Shown: positions 1 through 8,909 of the stretch, one piece after another
Layout of the letters: every line of letters begins with the position of its first letter
Position numbering within the stretch: the first letter of the stretch is position 1
From: Halobaculum limi
Lineage (GTDB): Archaea; Halobacteriota; Halobacteria; Halobacteriales; Haloferacaceae
DNA: 64,000 nucleotides
Assembly: GCF_029490015.1 (NCBI RefSeq)
Contig: NZ_CP120468.1
Span: forward strand, 1,488,001-1,552,000
Direction: 5' to 3'
Made by a program: the position numbers and the translations under genes
Notes under the pieces: generated by a model
What the model saw: only the letters and a program-made list of their open reading frames with translations
Databases searched by the model: none
What the model was told of the DNA's origin: nothing

Positions 1-95
1 TTGACCGTTCGGTCCCGAATAGATTGTCCCTTCCCCAAATATCAGGTCTGGGACAGGTATAACCGTCCTGGACCCCTCTCACTAGAGAGTTACTC

Positions 96-1304
96 ATGGA
101 TATCTCCGAGATACTCTCACCGAATTTCACCGAGTTCGACATCGGCACACCGCTCTCGAAGGTCGCCGGGGCGTTCGAGGATCAGGAACTCGATGCCGTC
201 ATCGTAACGGACGGCGACGAGTATCGCGGTGTCGTCAGCCGCCAACAGCTGGCCTCCTCGTCCAACCAGCCCTCTGCGAAGATCGGCTCACAGGTACAGC
301 ACCTCCCGACGGTCGACCGCACCGAGGACATCCGCGAGGTCGCACGACTCATGATCGGGAGCGGCGCCAAAACGCTCCCCGTACTCCGCGATGACCGTGT
401 CGTCGGTGTGGTGACTGGCGATGCCGTGCTTGAGGCTGTCCGTCCGTTTCTCGACGCAGCGACCGTCGACGACGCGTACACGGCGGAATTGGTCAGTGCG
501 ACCCCTGAAACCACGATCGGGAAAGCCCTCAATCTGCTTCGAGAGGCCGGAATCGCCCATCTCCCGGTCGTCGACGGGGACGACCTCACGGGCATGCTGA
601 GCCTGTACGACGTCATCGAGTTCACGACGCGGGGCGGCAGCAAGAGCCAGGGCGGGTCGTCGAGTGGCTTCGGTGGCCGCGGCGGTGGCGGACAGAATCG
701 TGGCGGGTTCGGGGCGCGCGAGGGCGATTCCGACCGAATGCTCGATCTGCCGATACGGAACCTGATGTCCGATACCGTCGCGACGGTCGAGCGGAGCGCT
801 CCGCTCGACGAGGTCGTCGAGACGATGTTCGAGCGGGAGATTTCCTCGCTCGTCGTCACGGCCGACGGGACCGGTGAGCCAGTCGGGATCATCACGAAGA
901 CGGACGTCATCGAGGCGCTCACCTGGGAGCGTGACGACCGGAACCCCGTGCAGGTGTTCGGCCTCGAGCTGCTGGAGGGGATGGACTACGACGACGTCTC
1001 CACACTGATCGAGGACATGACCTCGAAGTACGGCGAGATGAGTGTGATCAAGGCCAGTATCGAACTGCAGGAGCACAAAGAACAATCGCGGGGGGTTCCA
1101 CTGGTACTGGCGCGGATCCGACTGGTCACAGACCGCGGCTACTTCACGGCCGATGGGGAAGGGTACGGTGGCTCTCACGCCCTTCGACTCGCCGCGAACG
1201 CGGTCGAACGCCAACTCCTCAAGGGGAAGACTTACGGCGACTCGAAGAAGCATCCCGACACTGACGAGCAGGCACAGCTCTATGGCTGGTGGCTCGGCGG
1301 GTAA
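96..1304 (+). CDS. Four-CBS-domain protein with C-terminal ribosome-hibernation (HPF-like) domain
   Basis: A 402-aa cytosolic protein. Three CBS units sit at about residues 5-55, 65-117 and 128-177, then a Gly/Ser-rich linker (178-210) and a fourth CBS unit (215-277). CBS pairs normally bind adenine nucleotides as energy sensors. The last 110 residues (about 283-380) do not look like CBS. They resemble the C-terminal half of HPF/RaiA-type hibernation factors: a beta-strand pair (VLARIRLVTDRG), then a YGG-S-HALRLAANAVERQLLKGK helix like the usual AID-A-DKLERQL-K pattern. Inference: an adenylate-sensing ribosome hibernation or ribosome-binding factor. The ATG at 96 is the only start giving an intact first CBS. 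The CBS call is firm; the HPF-like call is by pattern only. Confidence 0.85.
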   Translation: MDISEILSPNFTEFDIGTPLSKVAGAFEDQELDAVIVTDGDEYRGVVSRQQLASSSNQPSAKIGSQVQHLPTVDRTEDIREVARLMIGSGAKTLPVLRDDRVVGVVTGDAVLEAVRPFLDAATVDDAYTAELVSATPETTIGKALNLLREAGIAHLPVVDGDDLTGMLSLYDVIEFTTRGGSKSQGGSSSGFGGRGGGGQNRGGFGAREGDSDRMLDLPIRNLMSDTVATVERSAPLDEVVETMFEREISSLVVTADGTGEPVGIITKTDVIEALTWERDDRNPVQVFGLELLEGMDYDDVSTLIEDMTSKYGEMSVIKASIELQEHKEQSRGVPLVLARIRLVTDRGYFTADGEGYGGSHALRLAANAVERQLLKGKTYGDSKKHPDTDEQAQLYGWWLGG

Positions 1305-1803
1305 TCGGCTCGATATCGACGGACAGACGAGCACCCGTCTCCCGGTTGCCCACTCGCTCGTCACGGAGCGTCCGGACCTTGTGGTCCGTGCTAGTGACGA
1401 ACGAACGGGTCCAATACGACGATGTGGGGGCCTGCCGTACGGGTGGCTACTGCGGACGCACCGTCGCGGGACGCCGTTATGCATCGACATCACGCAGACG
1501 TGCTCTCGGGACCACCCGAACCGCTGTCCGGCACGTCTTCGGGGCGGTCGGCGAAGTCCGGTACTGAGTCATCGGGATCACCGGACGTCTCTAGATACGT
1601 GGCTGACATACCTACCAGTAGCTGACAGAGCCGTCCTAATGGTAACACACCGAGCGTCTCCTGCAGATGCCCCTTCGCCGGGGTCGCTGGTCGGGAGTCG
1701 TGCTCGTAGATCGACACGGGGGCGGGGGATTCTACGGTGTGTTCGAGGGGGCTCGCTTATCGGCAGCCCTACCGTTATCCGCCTGGGTCCCCTACAGTGG
1801 TGT
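1305..1803. other. Non-coding gap, about 500 bp
   Basis: Open frames here are short, overlap one another on both strands and resemble no known family. No tRNA-like fold or clear repeat was seen. It probably holds the terminator of the CBS gene and the promoter of the DUF5789 gene, though no convincing TATA box could be picked out. Confidence 0.4.
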
Positions 1804-2136
1804 ATGGCAGATGACAGACAGGGGCGAGACGACCAGGCGGATCGCGAGGACGAACGCCAGCGTGAGCGTGAGGTAGAGGAGGCCCGAACCCGCGGCGACG
1901 AGAAGGAGCCGGTGGGCGATGACCCCCGCGGGCGGCTTGGTGATCTCGATGGAGTACTCGGATCTCACGACTACCCAGTTATGACGGACCAGTTGGTCGA
2001 GGCCTATGGCGATTATGCGCTCGAAACACGGGACGGAGAGAGATCTCTCGAGGGCGTACTCTCCGGAACCGAAGACCAGGTATTCGACTCGGCTGATGAC
2101 GTTCGTAGACGGGTACTGGGACTCATAGGTCGTTAA
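1804..2136 (+). CDS. DUF5789-family small acidic protein
   Basis: A 110-aa very acidic protein. It has a charged N-terminus (MADDRQGRDDQADRED) rich in Arg/Asp/Glu, then a compact fold with the pattern YPVMTDQLVEAYGD, VLSGTEDQVFDSADDVRRRVL. This matches the haloarchaeal DUF5789 family (a DUF2795-like fold), whose function is unknown. The frame is open far upstream, but the ATG at 1804 starts exactly where family members start, so the longer reading is rejected. A second, shorter family member lies at 26900-27184. Confidence 0.7.
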   Translation: MADDRQGRDDQADREDERQREREVEEARTRGDEKEPVGDDPRGRLGDLDGVLGSHDYPVMTDQLVEAYGDYALETRDGERSLEGVLSGTEDQVFDSADDVRRRVLGLIGR

Positions 2137-2802
2137 CACACGGCTCAACACACTCGTCTCGCACATCGGATCGCATGTGCTGAACTAAACTTTGTCTGTA
2201 GTTAGCTCTCGACCATCTTTGTATTCAGTAGACACTCACAAGTAGCAACTCCGTCCCGAGATCCTCGTACCCACCCGATGAGAGGGTGAGTATCACCGCC
2301 ATAAGTACTGATCCGAACCCAATATCGAGACAGGCTGAGAATCCAGAACGTACCAATCCGTTCGTCTCGCGGTTGATTTCGTAGAACCCGGTTTCAACCA
2401 ACGAATCGAGGACCTCTGTGACTCGCATCGGATCAACCGTGTCATCACGGCTCGTCTCGTGGCTGGGCTCAACCTCACCGACGAACCGGACGATCAATCG
2501 AGCCAAGCAGCCACTGAGTGAGACAGCTGAGCCAGTCGGTGATGCGATCAAACGCTTGATGGCCCAACGTCGACTTGTCAAACCAGTATTTCAGATCCGT
2601 CGAGCACTCTGCATTCACCGACAACAAAACCCGACGACGACGGGTTGTACCGATCGCAGTTCCATGACAGACTCTCTGTGGAAGTGAGGCCAACCCACTC
2701 AGCGGTCGTCCGACGATTACCTGTCTCTCAATTAATCACAATTACGTATGTTATGAAATATGTAGCTCGTTTTATACGAGTGTCCCGAATTCCCCGCTTG
2801 CG
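2137..2802. other. Gene-poor gap, about 665 bp, with a doubtful minus-strand ORF
   Basis: A minus-strand frame (2225-2581, 118 aa) has one plausible stretch, RVTEVLDSLVETGFYEINRE, that could be part of a winged-helix domain, followed by a hydrophobic segment. The N-terminal third looks non-coding, so it may be a gene remnant. The right end is AT-rich and carries the aldolase promoter. Confidence 0.3.
2769..2777 (+). promoter_or_regulatory. TATA box for the HpcH/HpaI aldolase gene
   Basis: The sequence TTTTATAC lies in AT-rich DNA, centred about 30 nt before the ATG at 2803. This is the spacing of a haloarchaeal leaderless promoter and supports that start. Confidence 0.6.
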
Positions 2803-3609
2803 ATGAGTAACGAAAAGAGCGCTTCACAGCCCATCAACGACCTCGCCGCGACCCTGAAGGACGGAGGTGTCGCTCTCGGCGTCCTCGACAATACGTACAG
2901 CCCCACACTCGTGGAGTTCTATGGTGAACTCGGCGTCGATTTCGTCTGGCTGGATCTCGAACACGGTGGACCGAACCCGTGGGATGCAGGTCAGATGGAA
3001 GACCTGCTCCGTGCAGCCGAACGAACGGGCGTGGAAGTACTTCTCCGACTTCCTGATACGGACCCAACGCTCGTCCGGAAAGCGCTGGACCTCGGTGCGA
3101 GAAACGTGTTCCTCCCCCGTGTGGAAACCGCCGACGAAGTCCGCGATGCGGTTCGGTCCGCACGGTTCCGTTACGACGACGGCCCCGGTGATCGAGGGCT
3201 GGCCTCGCCACGGGCGTCTCGCTGGGGGCTCGCTGACGAGTACATTGCGACCGAAGACAGAGAAACCCTCGTCGGTGTAACCATCGAGACCGAGGCGTCC
3301 ATCGAGAACCTGGACGACATCCTGGCCGTCCCGGACCTGGGATTCGTCTTCATCGGCCCGTTCGACCTCTCGGTGTCGCTCGGCCACCCCGGTGAGATCG
3401 ATCATCCGATGGTGCAGGAAGCCGTCGAGACGGTTCGATCGAAAGCTATCGATGCGGGTGTCCCCGTTGCGTGTCTCGGGTTCGGAATGGAGGATGTCAA
3501 CGAAAAAGCGACGAACGGCTACCAGATGCTGAACCTCGGGAGCACGACCGGGGCACTCAAGCAGGCCGTCACTAGCTGGTTCGATGCCTACGAACAGAAC
3601 GACAGTTGA
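2803..3609 (+). CDS. HpcH/HpaI-family aldolase (class II, metal-dependent)
   Basis: A 268-aa cytosolic TIM-barrel enzyme. The family cleaves or forms 2-keto-3-deoxy acids, releasing pyruvate plus an aldehyde. Family residues are visible: the catalytic His in WLDLEHGG (H54), the pyruvate-binding Arg in LLRLP (R82), and the metal ligands Glu in TIETEAS (E162) and Asp in GPFDLS (D188). The length fits the family (about 250-270 aa). The substrate cannot be told; candidates include 2-keto-3-deoxy-rhamnonate and 4-hydroxy-2-oxo-heptanedioate. The exchanger gene follows 15 bp downstream on the same strand, so the two are probably co-transcribed, although no functional link is obvious. Confidence 0.9.
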   Translation: MSNEKSASQPINDLAATLKDGGVALGVLDNTYSPTLVEFYGELGVDFVWLDLEHGGPNPWDAGQMEDLLRAAERTGVEVLLRLPDTDPTLVRKALDLGARNVFLPRVETADEVRDAVRSARFRYDDGPGDRGLASPRASRWGLADEYIATEDRETLVGVTIETEASIENLDDILAVPDLGFVFIGPFDLSVSLGHPGEIDHPMVQEAVETVRSKAIDAGVPVACLGFGMEDVNEKATNGYQMLNLGSTTGALKQAVTSWFDAYEQNDS

Positions 3610-3624
3610 ATTGAACACACCTCC

Positions 3625-4776
3625 ATGTTCCAAACAGTAGAAGTGTTCTCGATTCCACTGGCGAATCTCGGACTGCTTCTCGGCGCGTTTGCATTACTCC
3701 TCGGTGGCGCGGAGATCTTCACGAATTCGGTCGAGTGGTTCGGATATCACCTCGGCGTGAGTGAGAGCGCGACCGGAAGCATCTTGGCCGCAGTCGGGAC
3801 GGCGTTACCCGAGACGATGATCCCTGTGATTGCCATCGTTTCGGTCCTCCTTGGTCGGGGGGATCAGGCCGCTGCCGACGCGATCGGTGTGGGGGCTATC
3901 CTCGGTGCGCCGTTTATGCTTGCGACTATTGCGATGACTCTGATCGGCGCGAGCGTGCTGTATTTCGGCAGCCGTCGCGACGCTGGCCCAATTTTCGAGG
4001 CCGACGTGCCGTCTCTCCGGCGTGACCTCTCGTTTTTCCTCGTCGGATACACGTTCGCGGTGGTGGCCGCGTTCGTTCCCTCCCGTGGGCTCCGTATCGG
4101 GATTGCCTTCGGACTTGTCGTCTTGTATCTCGTGTACGTCAAGCGAACGCTCGCAGCTGGCCAGCTGATCGTCGGGGAAGAACTCGATCGGCTACACCTC
4201 AGGGGATTGCTAACCGAGGGCCAGCGACCGTTCCCGGCGTTCGGATCGGCCATTGTCTCCATTGACGAACCACCCCTGTGGATGGTGGTCACGCAGACCG
4301 TGTGTGCGCTGCTCGTGATCATCGCTGGTGCCCATCTGTTCGTGACCGAGGTTGAGTTCTTCTCGACGGAGGTGCTGGACGTTCCCGCAGCGCTGATTGC
4401 CCTCCTGTTAGCACCGCTGGCCACTGAACTCCCCGAGAAGTTCAATTCCGTCATCTGGGTTAGTGAGGGGAAGGATACCCTCGCGATCGGAAATATCACG
4501 GGCGCGATGGTATTCCAGGGGACGCTTCCTGCCATGCTCGGTATTCTGTTTACTTCGTGGGATCTTGGAGTAACGTGGGGGACGATTGGATTCCTGAACA
4601 CGCTTTCAGCGGTTCTCGCGCTTATTGGTGGTGCGATGGTCTTGCTTCGGACCCAGTTCTCATCCACCAATCGAATGCGTCCAACCCCGTTCCTCGTTGC
4701 AGGGCTTCTCTACGTGGTGTTCATTATCGTTGTCATCTACCACGTCGTCATCCTCGGCGTCGCCGCCGGTCACTGA
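3625..4776 (+). CDS. Sodium/calcium exchanger family membrane protein
   Basis: A 383-aa integral membrane protein of the Ca2+:cation antiporter superfamily. It has about ten membrane segments and two inverted repeats, each with the ion-binding alpha-repeat signature: GTALPETM at residues 58-65, and LATELPEKFNSV near residue 270. The acidic residue of each PE pair coordinates the ions in this family. It probably exports Ca2+ in exchange for Na+ or H+. A cytosolic linker (about residues 115-210) separates the halves. It is translated 15 bp after the aldolase stop and is convergent with the antiporter gene at 4795. Confidence 0.88.
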   Translation: MFQTVEVFSIPLANLGLLLGAFALLLGGAEIFTNSVEWFGYHLGVSESATGSILAAVGTALPETMIPVIAIVSVLLGRGDQAAADAIGVGAILGAPFMLATIAMTLIGASVLYFGSRRDAGPIFEADVPSLRRDLSFFLVGYTFAVVAAFVPSRGLRIGIAFGLVVLYLVYVKRTLAAGQLIVGEELDRLHLRGLLTEGQRPFPAFGSAIVSIDEPPLWMVVTQTVCALLVIIAGAHLFVTEVEFFSTEVLDVPAALIALLLAPLATELPEKFNSVIWVSEGKDTLAIGNITGAMVFQGTLPAMLGILFTSWDLGVTWGTIGFLNTLSAVLALIGGAMVLLRTQFSSTNRMRPTPFLVAGLLYVVFIIVVIYHVVILGVAAGH

Positions 4777-4794
4777 ACAATCTGATAAGAGAAA

Positions 4795-6075
4795 TCACAC
4801 CGTCCCTGAGGGTACGTCGTCTGGAAGGTGCGCGAGCGCACGCCGTAGCAGTGGCGGCGTCATTACAGATGTGGCGATGGCGACGAGCACGATGACGGCA
4901 TAGATGGTGGGCGTGAGGATTCCGATTGCCAAGCCCAGGGCCGCTACGACCAGTTCCATTGCACCGCGAGCGTTGAGCCCGATGGCAAGGCAGACGGTTT
5001 CCGCTCGGGAGAGATCCGTAACCATCGCTCCGAGTCCCACGCCGAGTGCCTTTCCCAGCACAGCAACGGCGAGTGTAACGCCTGCGACCAGAATCGTATC
5101 CAGGGTGAACAGTCCGCTCAGGTCAACCCGCAACCCAGCCGTCGCAAAGAAGACGGGCGCGAACAGTCCGAGTGTCACCATCTGAAACACTCGTTCGGTC
5201 TCCGCATCGAGTCGATCTCTCACGAGAACGCCTGCGAAGAACGCGCCAAGAACGGCTTCCAATCCAAGTGCAAGCGACCCCCCGGCCATCGCAACCCCGA
5301 CGACGAGTACGATCGAAAATCCGGTCAACACCGGCGATCGAACGTATGCGGTGACATCGAAGAGTGCATCGACGATTCGCGGCCCGAGAACAACGGCACC
5401 TCCGACGAATACACCGAGGACGACGAGTGTTCGACCGACCGCAAACGGCTCTAGCTGTCCCTCACGAGCGATGTCAGAAACTACCGTGAGCGCAACCCAC
5501 CCCGCTGCATCGATAACGACAGCGACGGTGAGGGTGAGTTGGCCCACTGTTCGGTCCATCGCGTCGAGGTCGATCAGCACACGGACGGCGACGGGGACCG
5601 CAGAGATGCTCAGCGCCGTCGCCAAGAACAGTGCGAACGGCAGTCGCTGCCCGGGAGTGACGAGAAACCTCGGGGGGAGCGCCCATCCCAACGCGAACCC
5701 CAGAAGGAACGGCACGACGGAGGCTCCGGTAGCGAGTGCCATCGTCGGTCGGGCATAGCGGCGCACCGTCTGAACTTCAACTTCCGTTCCAGCCAATACG
5801 AGGAGGAGAATGAGCCCAAGCGACGCGATGGCTGCCAGTCGATCGGGCACAGGGACGACGATAGCCGTGACCGCAGGAGCAACGAAACCGAGAACCGAGG
5901 GGCCAAGCACCAACCCGGTGAGGAGTTCACCGACGACCGGTGCAAACCCGAGTCGATCAGCGACGATTCCAAGCGTATGTGCAACGGCCAAAATGAATGT
6001 TAGCCCGGTAAGAAACGGAAGTAGCAAATCCGACTCAACAACCATGCGTGTCTTCACTCCCCGTGGGTCAATCAA
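4795..6075 (-). CDS. Cation:proton antiporter, KefB/CPA2 type
   Basis: A membrane protein of about 416-426 aa with 12-13 predicted helices covering only the Na+/H+ exchanger domain. The start resembles CPA2 proteins (LGIVADRLGFAPVVGELLTGLVLGPSVLG), and the middle has the unwound-helix region with LEAVLGAFFAGVLV. It lacks the C-terminal TrkA-N domain of full KefB/KefC. It likely exchanges K+ or Na+ for H+ at the cell membrane, a plausible role in osmotic balance. Two starts are possible: ATG at 6075, or ATG at 6045, which removes ten polar residues and puts the first helix nearer the N-terminus. I slightly prefer 6045. Confidence 0.87.
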   Translation of the reverse strand: MIDPRGVKTRMVVESDLLLPFLTGLTFILAVAHTLGIVADRLGFAPVVGELLTGLVLGPSVLGFVAPAVTAIVVPVPDRLAAIASLGLILLLVLAGTEVEVQTVRRYARPTMALATGASVVPFLLGFALGWALPPRFLVTPGQRLPFALFLATALSISAVPVAVRVLIDLDAMDRTVGQLTLTVAVVIDAAGWVALTVVSDIAREGQLEPFAVGRTLVVLGVFVGGAVVLGPRIVDALFDVTAYVRSPVLTGFSIVLVVGVAMAGGSLALGLEAVLGAFFAGVLVRDRLDAETERVFQMVTLGLFAPVFFATAGLRVDLSGLFTLDTILVAGVTLAVAVLGKALGVGLGAMVTDLSRAETVCLAIGLNARGAMELVVAALGLAIGILTPTIYAVIVLVAIATSVMTPPLLRRALAHLPDDVPSGTV

Positions 6076-6488
6076 TCACCAGGGACGTCGTTAGGGAATC
6101 ATCGACTGGTCCGTCAGTAAAAACGGGTACTCGTCCGTCTTCTTCGCTGAGTGTGATCGCCGCGACCACTTCCTCGCGGGTCGAGGGTCCCAGTGCGCTT
6201 ATGTGACTTGCACCCATCCACCCCGCATCGGGGAGATTGTCGTTTTGTCGGCAATCGGAGGCACTGTCGCATGCAGAATACGCGTTTGTCGGTGGCAACA
6301 GAGACTCGTTCACACGATCGGCCCTCATACAGGTGCGGTAGTGAGACGGTGTCAGACCCGTCCGTGGTGGTTCCGTCCTCCGTCCCGCCTATCCTCGCTG
6401 AGCTCCGTTCGACCAAGTGGCCAATTGTCAGCGACCCCGTCTGCGGATCTCGTATTCGGCCGATCAAGTATGAGATTAGCTATCTCTA
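6076..6488. other. Gap, about 410 bp, no assured gene
   Basis: A minus-strand frame ending at 6068 has a protein-like tail (GPSTREEVVAAITLSEEDGR, then VPVFTDGPVDDS) overlapping the antiporter N-terminus in another frame. It could be the end of a lost small gene. No start, family or promoter could be assigned. Confidence 0.3.
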
Positions 6489-7040
6489 CTATGTCTCTTC
6501 ACTTATTGCTGCGTCTGCCGAATTCGCTATCACACTCCGGAGGCCCTTCAGGGCATTGTGTTTGCGGGTGTACCCCTCGCCACTGCTCGCAATGATGTTC
6601 CCGTTTCGATGACGGAGTCGCCAGCGCCATTCCTCATCTCGAGCCCGGTAGACTTCGAATCGTGCCAGTGATTGTGCTCCATCAGTGGCTCCCAAAAGCG
6701 TGACATCCTCGTCCTCACTCTCGGGAGTATCGTCGAGGGACGAAACAGGAGACGCTTCACTCGGTACAGTCCACTCCAGCTCGAGTTCCAGACTCATCGC
6801 GTCGTCTTCGGTTTCGAGTTCGATTTCCAGCGTGAGTTCGTCTGGCGTATCGACAGTCACGGCATCCGGGCTATCGCCTAACCGAACGGCTCCTGTGCGA
6901 ATTCCCTCCGCCACACCGCGTAGTATGGATGCAATCTCCTCCCGACCGGTTGACAGTTCCGCTTCGTAGTCGTCTCGGGACACGGTACAGTCCAATACGG
7001 CTGGCGACAGAATAGGAACCCCGAATTTCCAAACGAGCAT
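6489..7040 (-). CDS. Amphi-Trp domain plus YegP/DUF1508-like domain protein
   Basis: A 183-aa acidic protein. Residues about 24-95 match the amphi-Trp domain (EEIASILRGVAEGIRTGAV, then a Glu-rich beta-strand pair ending in LELEW). Residues about 125-178 match the YegP/DUF1508 repeat, with the signature WRWRLRHRNGNIIASSGEGY and RKHNALKGLRSV. Both domains are common in haloarchaea, often as separate proteins; here they are fused with an acidic linker. Function is unknown; related YegP proteins are linked to stress. The first 15 residues look atypical and the true start may be slightly downstream. Confidence 0.75.
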   Translation of the reverse strand: MLVWKFGVPILSPAVLDCTVSRDDYEAELSTGREEIASILRGVAEGIRTGAVRLGDSPDAVTVDTPDELTLEIELETEDDAMSLELELEWTVPSEASPVSSLDDTPESEDEDVTLLGATDGAQSLARFEVYRARDEEWRWRLRHRNGNIIASSGEGYTRKHNALKGLRSVIANSADAAISEET

Positions 7041-7155
7041 GTATTCTGATTAACCGAGTGAATAACGCCCACCCTCTGGTGTTACTCAATTTCTCAAAAC
7101 CAAGATGAGGGTGAATACGTTGCCGGTTGAAATGGTCAGGAGACGTAGATAAGCT

Positions 7156-7374
7156 ATGATAGCCTCATCCGGAGTTTTGGATAGTGCCGTTTCGGTCCAG
7201 GCGGTGCCGTTGCAGTTCGGGGGTAATTTCCTCGAGCTGGCAGTCCTCTTTTTGATACTCGCCGTCGTCGCAGCGGTGCTCGGGGCTCGGGGTGTCGCTG
7301 GGCTCAGTATGGATATCGCAAAGTGGCTCGTCATCATCTTCGTTGTCCTCGCTATCGTCACGTTCGTTCTGTAG
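7156..7374 (+). CDS. DUF1328-family small membrane protein
   Basis: A 72-aa protein with two hydrophobic helices (about residues 25-46 and 52-71) joined by a short loop, [15 protein letters not shown]. The GARGVAG loop and the overall size match DUF1328 (YtjA-like) proteins, whose function is unknown. It stands alone, divergent from the amphi-Trp gene, and is probably an inner-membrane stress protein. Confidence 0.75.
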   Translation: MIASSGVLDSAVSVQAVPLQFGGNFLELAVLFLILAVVAAVLGARGVAGLSMDIAKWLVIIFVVLAIVTFVL

Positions 7375-7417
7375 CCTCACCCCGACTGCTCTCCGTGATT
7401 CACGCACCCCTCGACCC

Positions 7418-7483
7418 GGCGACTTGGAAACGGCGAAACAGATGGCGGTCGCGTTCACGACCGAGTTCGTCGCCAGCGTGCAA
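7418..7483 (+). pseudogene. 22-residue remnant of the small-protein family encoded at 13740-14015
   Basis: One reading frame here gives GDLETAKQMAVAFTTEFVAS. The C-terminus of the 91-aa gene at 13740 gives ADLETAKQIAFTFMNDSSAS. The DNA also matches closely (acctggaaacggcgaag against acttggaaacggcgaaa). The rest of the gene is missing, and no family-like N-terminus precedes the match. It is most simply the scar of a deleted paralogue. Confidence 0.6.
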
Positions 7484-7547
7484 TCTCAGCCGGGAGGTCC
7501 ACAGGGTGCCCTGTGAGTTAACCTCTTGCACACCTAAGTTACACGAC

Positions 7548-8909
7548 ATGGACGTAGTCGACCCGTCGACTGGCGAGCGAATCGAAACGTACGCGGACCA
7601 CACCCAGTCGGATGTCGAAGCAGCGCTCGACCGGGCGAATGCAGCGTTCGAAGACTGGCGCCTTCGGCCGGTTCGGGAACGCGAAGAACTGCTTGCGGCT
7701 GCCGGTGAGGTGCTGCGAGAGAACAAGCGCAAGTACGCCGAAACGATGACCCGCGAGATGGGAAAACCGGTCTCGCAAGCCCTCGCAGAGGTCGAAAAGT
7801 GCGCGTGGGGCTGTGATCACTACGCGGAACACGCGAGCGCGTATCTGGAACCCGAGGGACACCCCAGTCCACCGGGGGCGGCGGTCGAGACCGTGTACGA
7901 ACCACTGGGGCCGGTCCTCGCAGTAATGCCGTGGAACTTCCCGTTCTGGCAGGTGTTCAGGTTCGCCGCCCCCTCGCTGACGGCGGGCAACGTCGGGTTG
8001 CTGAAACACGCCTCCAACGTCCCCGGCTGTTCGATGGCAATCGAGGAGGTGTTTCGTGAGGCTGGCTACCCCGAAGGGGTCTTCCAGTCACTGTTGATCC
8101 CGTCGGATCTCGTTGAGGGGGTCCTCGCGGACGACCGCGTTCGGGCCGCGACACTGACCGGCAGTGGACCGGCTGGGAGGGCTGTCGCGTCGACAGCGGG
8201 CGAGTACCTCAAGAAGACTGTGCTGGAACTCGGCGGAAGCGACCCGTTCATCGTCCTCGACGACGCCGATATCTCGGCTGCTGCGGAGATCGGTGCTCGG
8301 GCGCGCAACCAGAACGGTGGGCAGTCATGTATCGCAGCCAAGCGATTCATCGTTCACACGGACGTGTACCAAGCGTTCCTCGACAAGTTCACCGAAGTGG
8401 TGTCGTCACTCACGGTTGGCGATCCGATGGACGAGGAGACCGACGTCGGTCCACAGGCCCGTCAAGATCTCCTAGAAGACCTCCACGGACAGGTCGAGGC
8501 GAGCGTCGAGGTGGGCGCACGGGTCGTCACGGGTGGTGTGTCCCTCGATCGGCAGGGTGCGTACTATCCCCCGACAATTCTCACAGAAGTCCCGGAGGGA
8601 TGCCCTGTCGACGCCGAGGAGACGTTCGGGCCCGTCGCCGCCGTCTATGAGGTCCCGGACGAAAACGCGGCGATCGTGAAAGCGAACGACACCGAGTTCG
8701 GTCTGGGTGCGAGCATCTGGACCGAAGACCGCGAGCGCGGCGAGCGCCTCGCTCGACAGATCGACACCGGTAACGTGTTCGTGAATCAGCTGGTGAAGTC
8801 CGACCCACGAGTCCCGTTCGGCGGAGTCAAGGAGTCTGGCTACGGCCGCGAACTCTCCAATGCGGGCATCATGGAGTTCGTCAATCGCAAGACCGTCTGG
8901 GTGGAATGA
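7548..8909 (+). CDS. NAD(P)-dependent aldehyde dehydrogenase, succinate-semialdehyde type
   Basis: A 453-aa cytosolic enzyme oxidising an aldehyde to its acid. ALDH hallmarks are present: the Asn motif MPWNFPFWQV, the Gly-rich turn TGSGPAGRAV, the general-base Glu in LELGGSDPF, the catalytic Cys in NGGQSCIAAKRF, and a C-terminal PFGGVKESGYGRE. The length and short N-terminus resemble the GabD/Sad subgroup for succinate semialdehyde. The frame is open upstream to 7323, but the family starts at MDVVDPSTGE, hence ATG 7548. Its stop overlaps the start of the acetolactate-synthase-like gene (ATGATGA), so the pair is an operon with translational coupling. Confidence 0.9.
   Translation: MDVVDPSTGERIETYADHTQSDVEAALDRANAAFEDWRLRPVREREELLAAAGEVLRENKRKYAETMTREMGKPVSQALAEVEKCAWGCDHYAEHASAYLEPEGHPSPPGAAVETVYEPLGPVLAVMPWNFPFWQVFRFAAPSLTAGNVGLLKHASNVPGCSMAIEEVFREAGYPEGVFQSLLIPSDLVEGVLADDRVRAATLTGSGPAGRAVASTAGEYLKKTVLELGGSDPFIVLDDADISAAAEIGARARNQNGGQSCIAAKRFIVHTDVYQAFLDKFTEVVSSLTVGDPMDEETDVGPQARQDLLEDLHGQVEASVEVGARVVTGGVSLDRQGAYYPPTILTEVPEGCPVDAEETFGPVAAVYEVPDENAAIVKANDTEFGLGASIWTEDRERGERLARQIDTGNVFVNQLVKSDPRVPFGGVKESGYGRELSNAGIMEFVNRKTVWVE

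Noticed and set aside
288-1493. Minus-strand 401-codon frame over the CBS-HPF gene
   Set aside because: Antisense of a four-CBS protein; no domain features of its own.
2225-2581. Minus-strand 118-aa ORF as a real gene
   Set aside because: Only a short central stretch looks protein-like and no family could be named; kept as a note in the gap entry.
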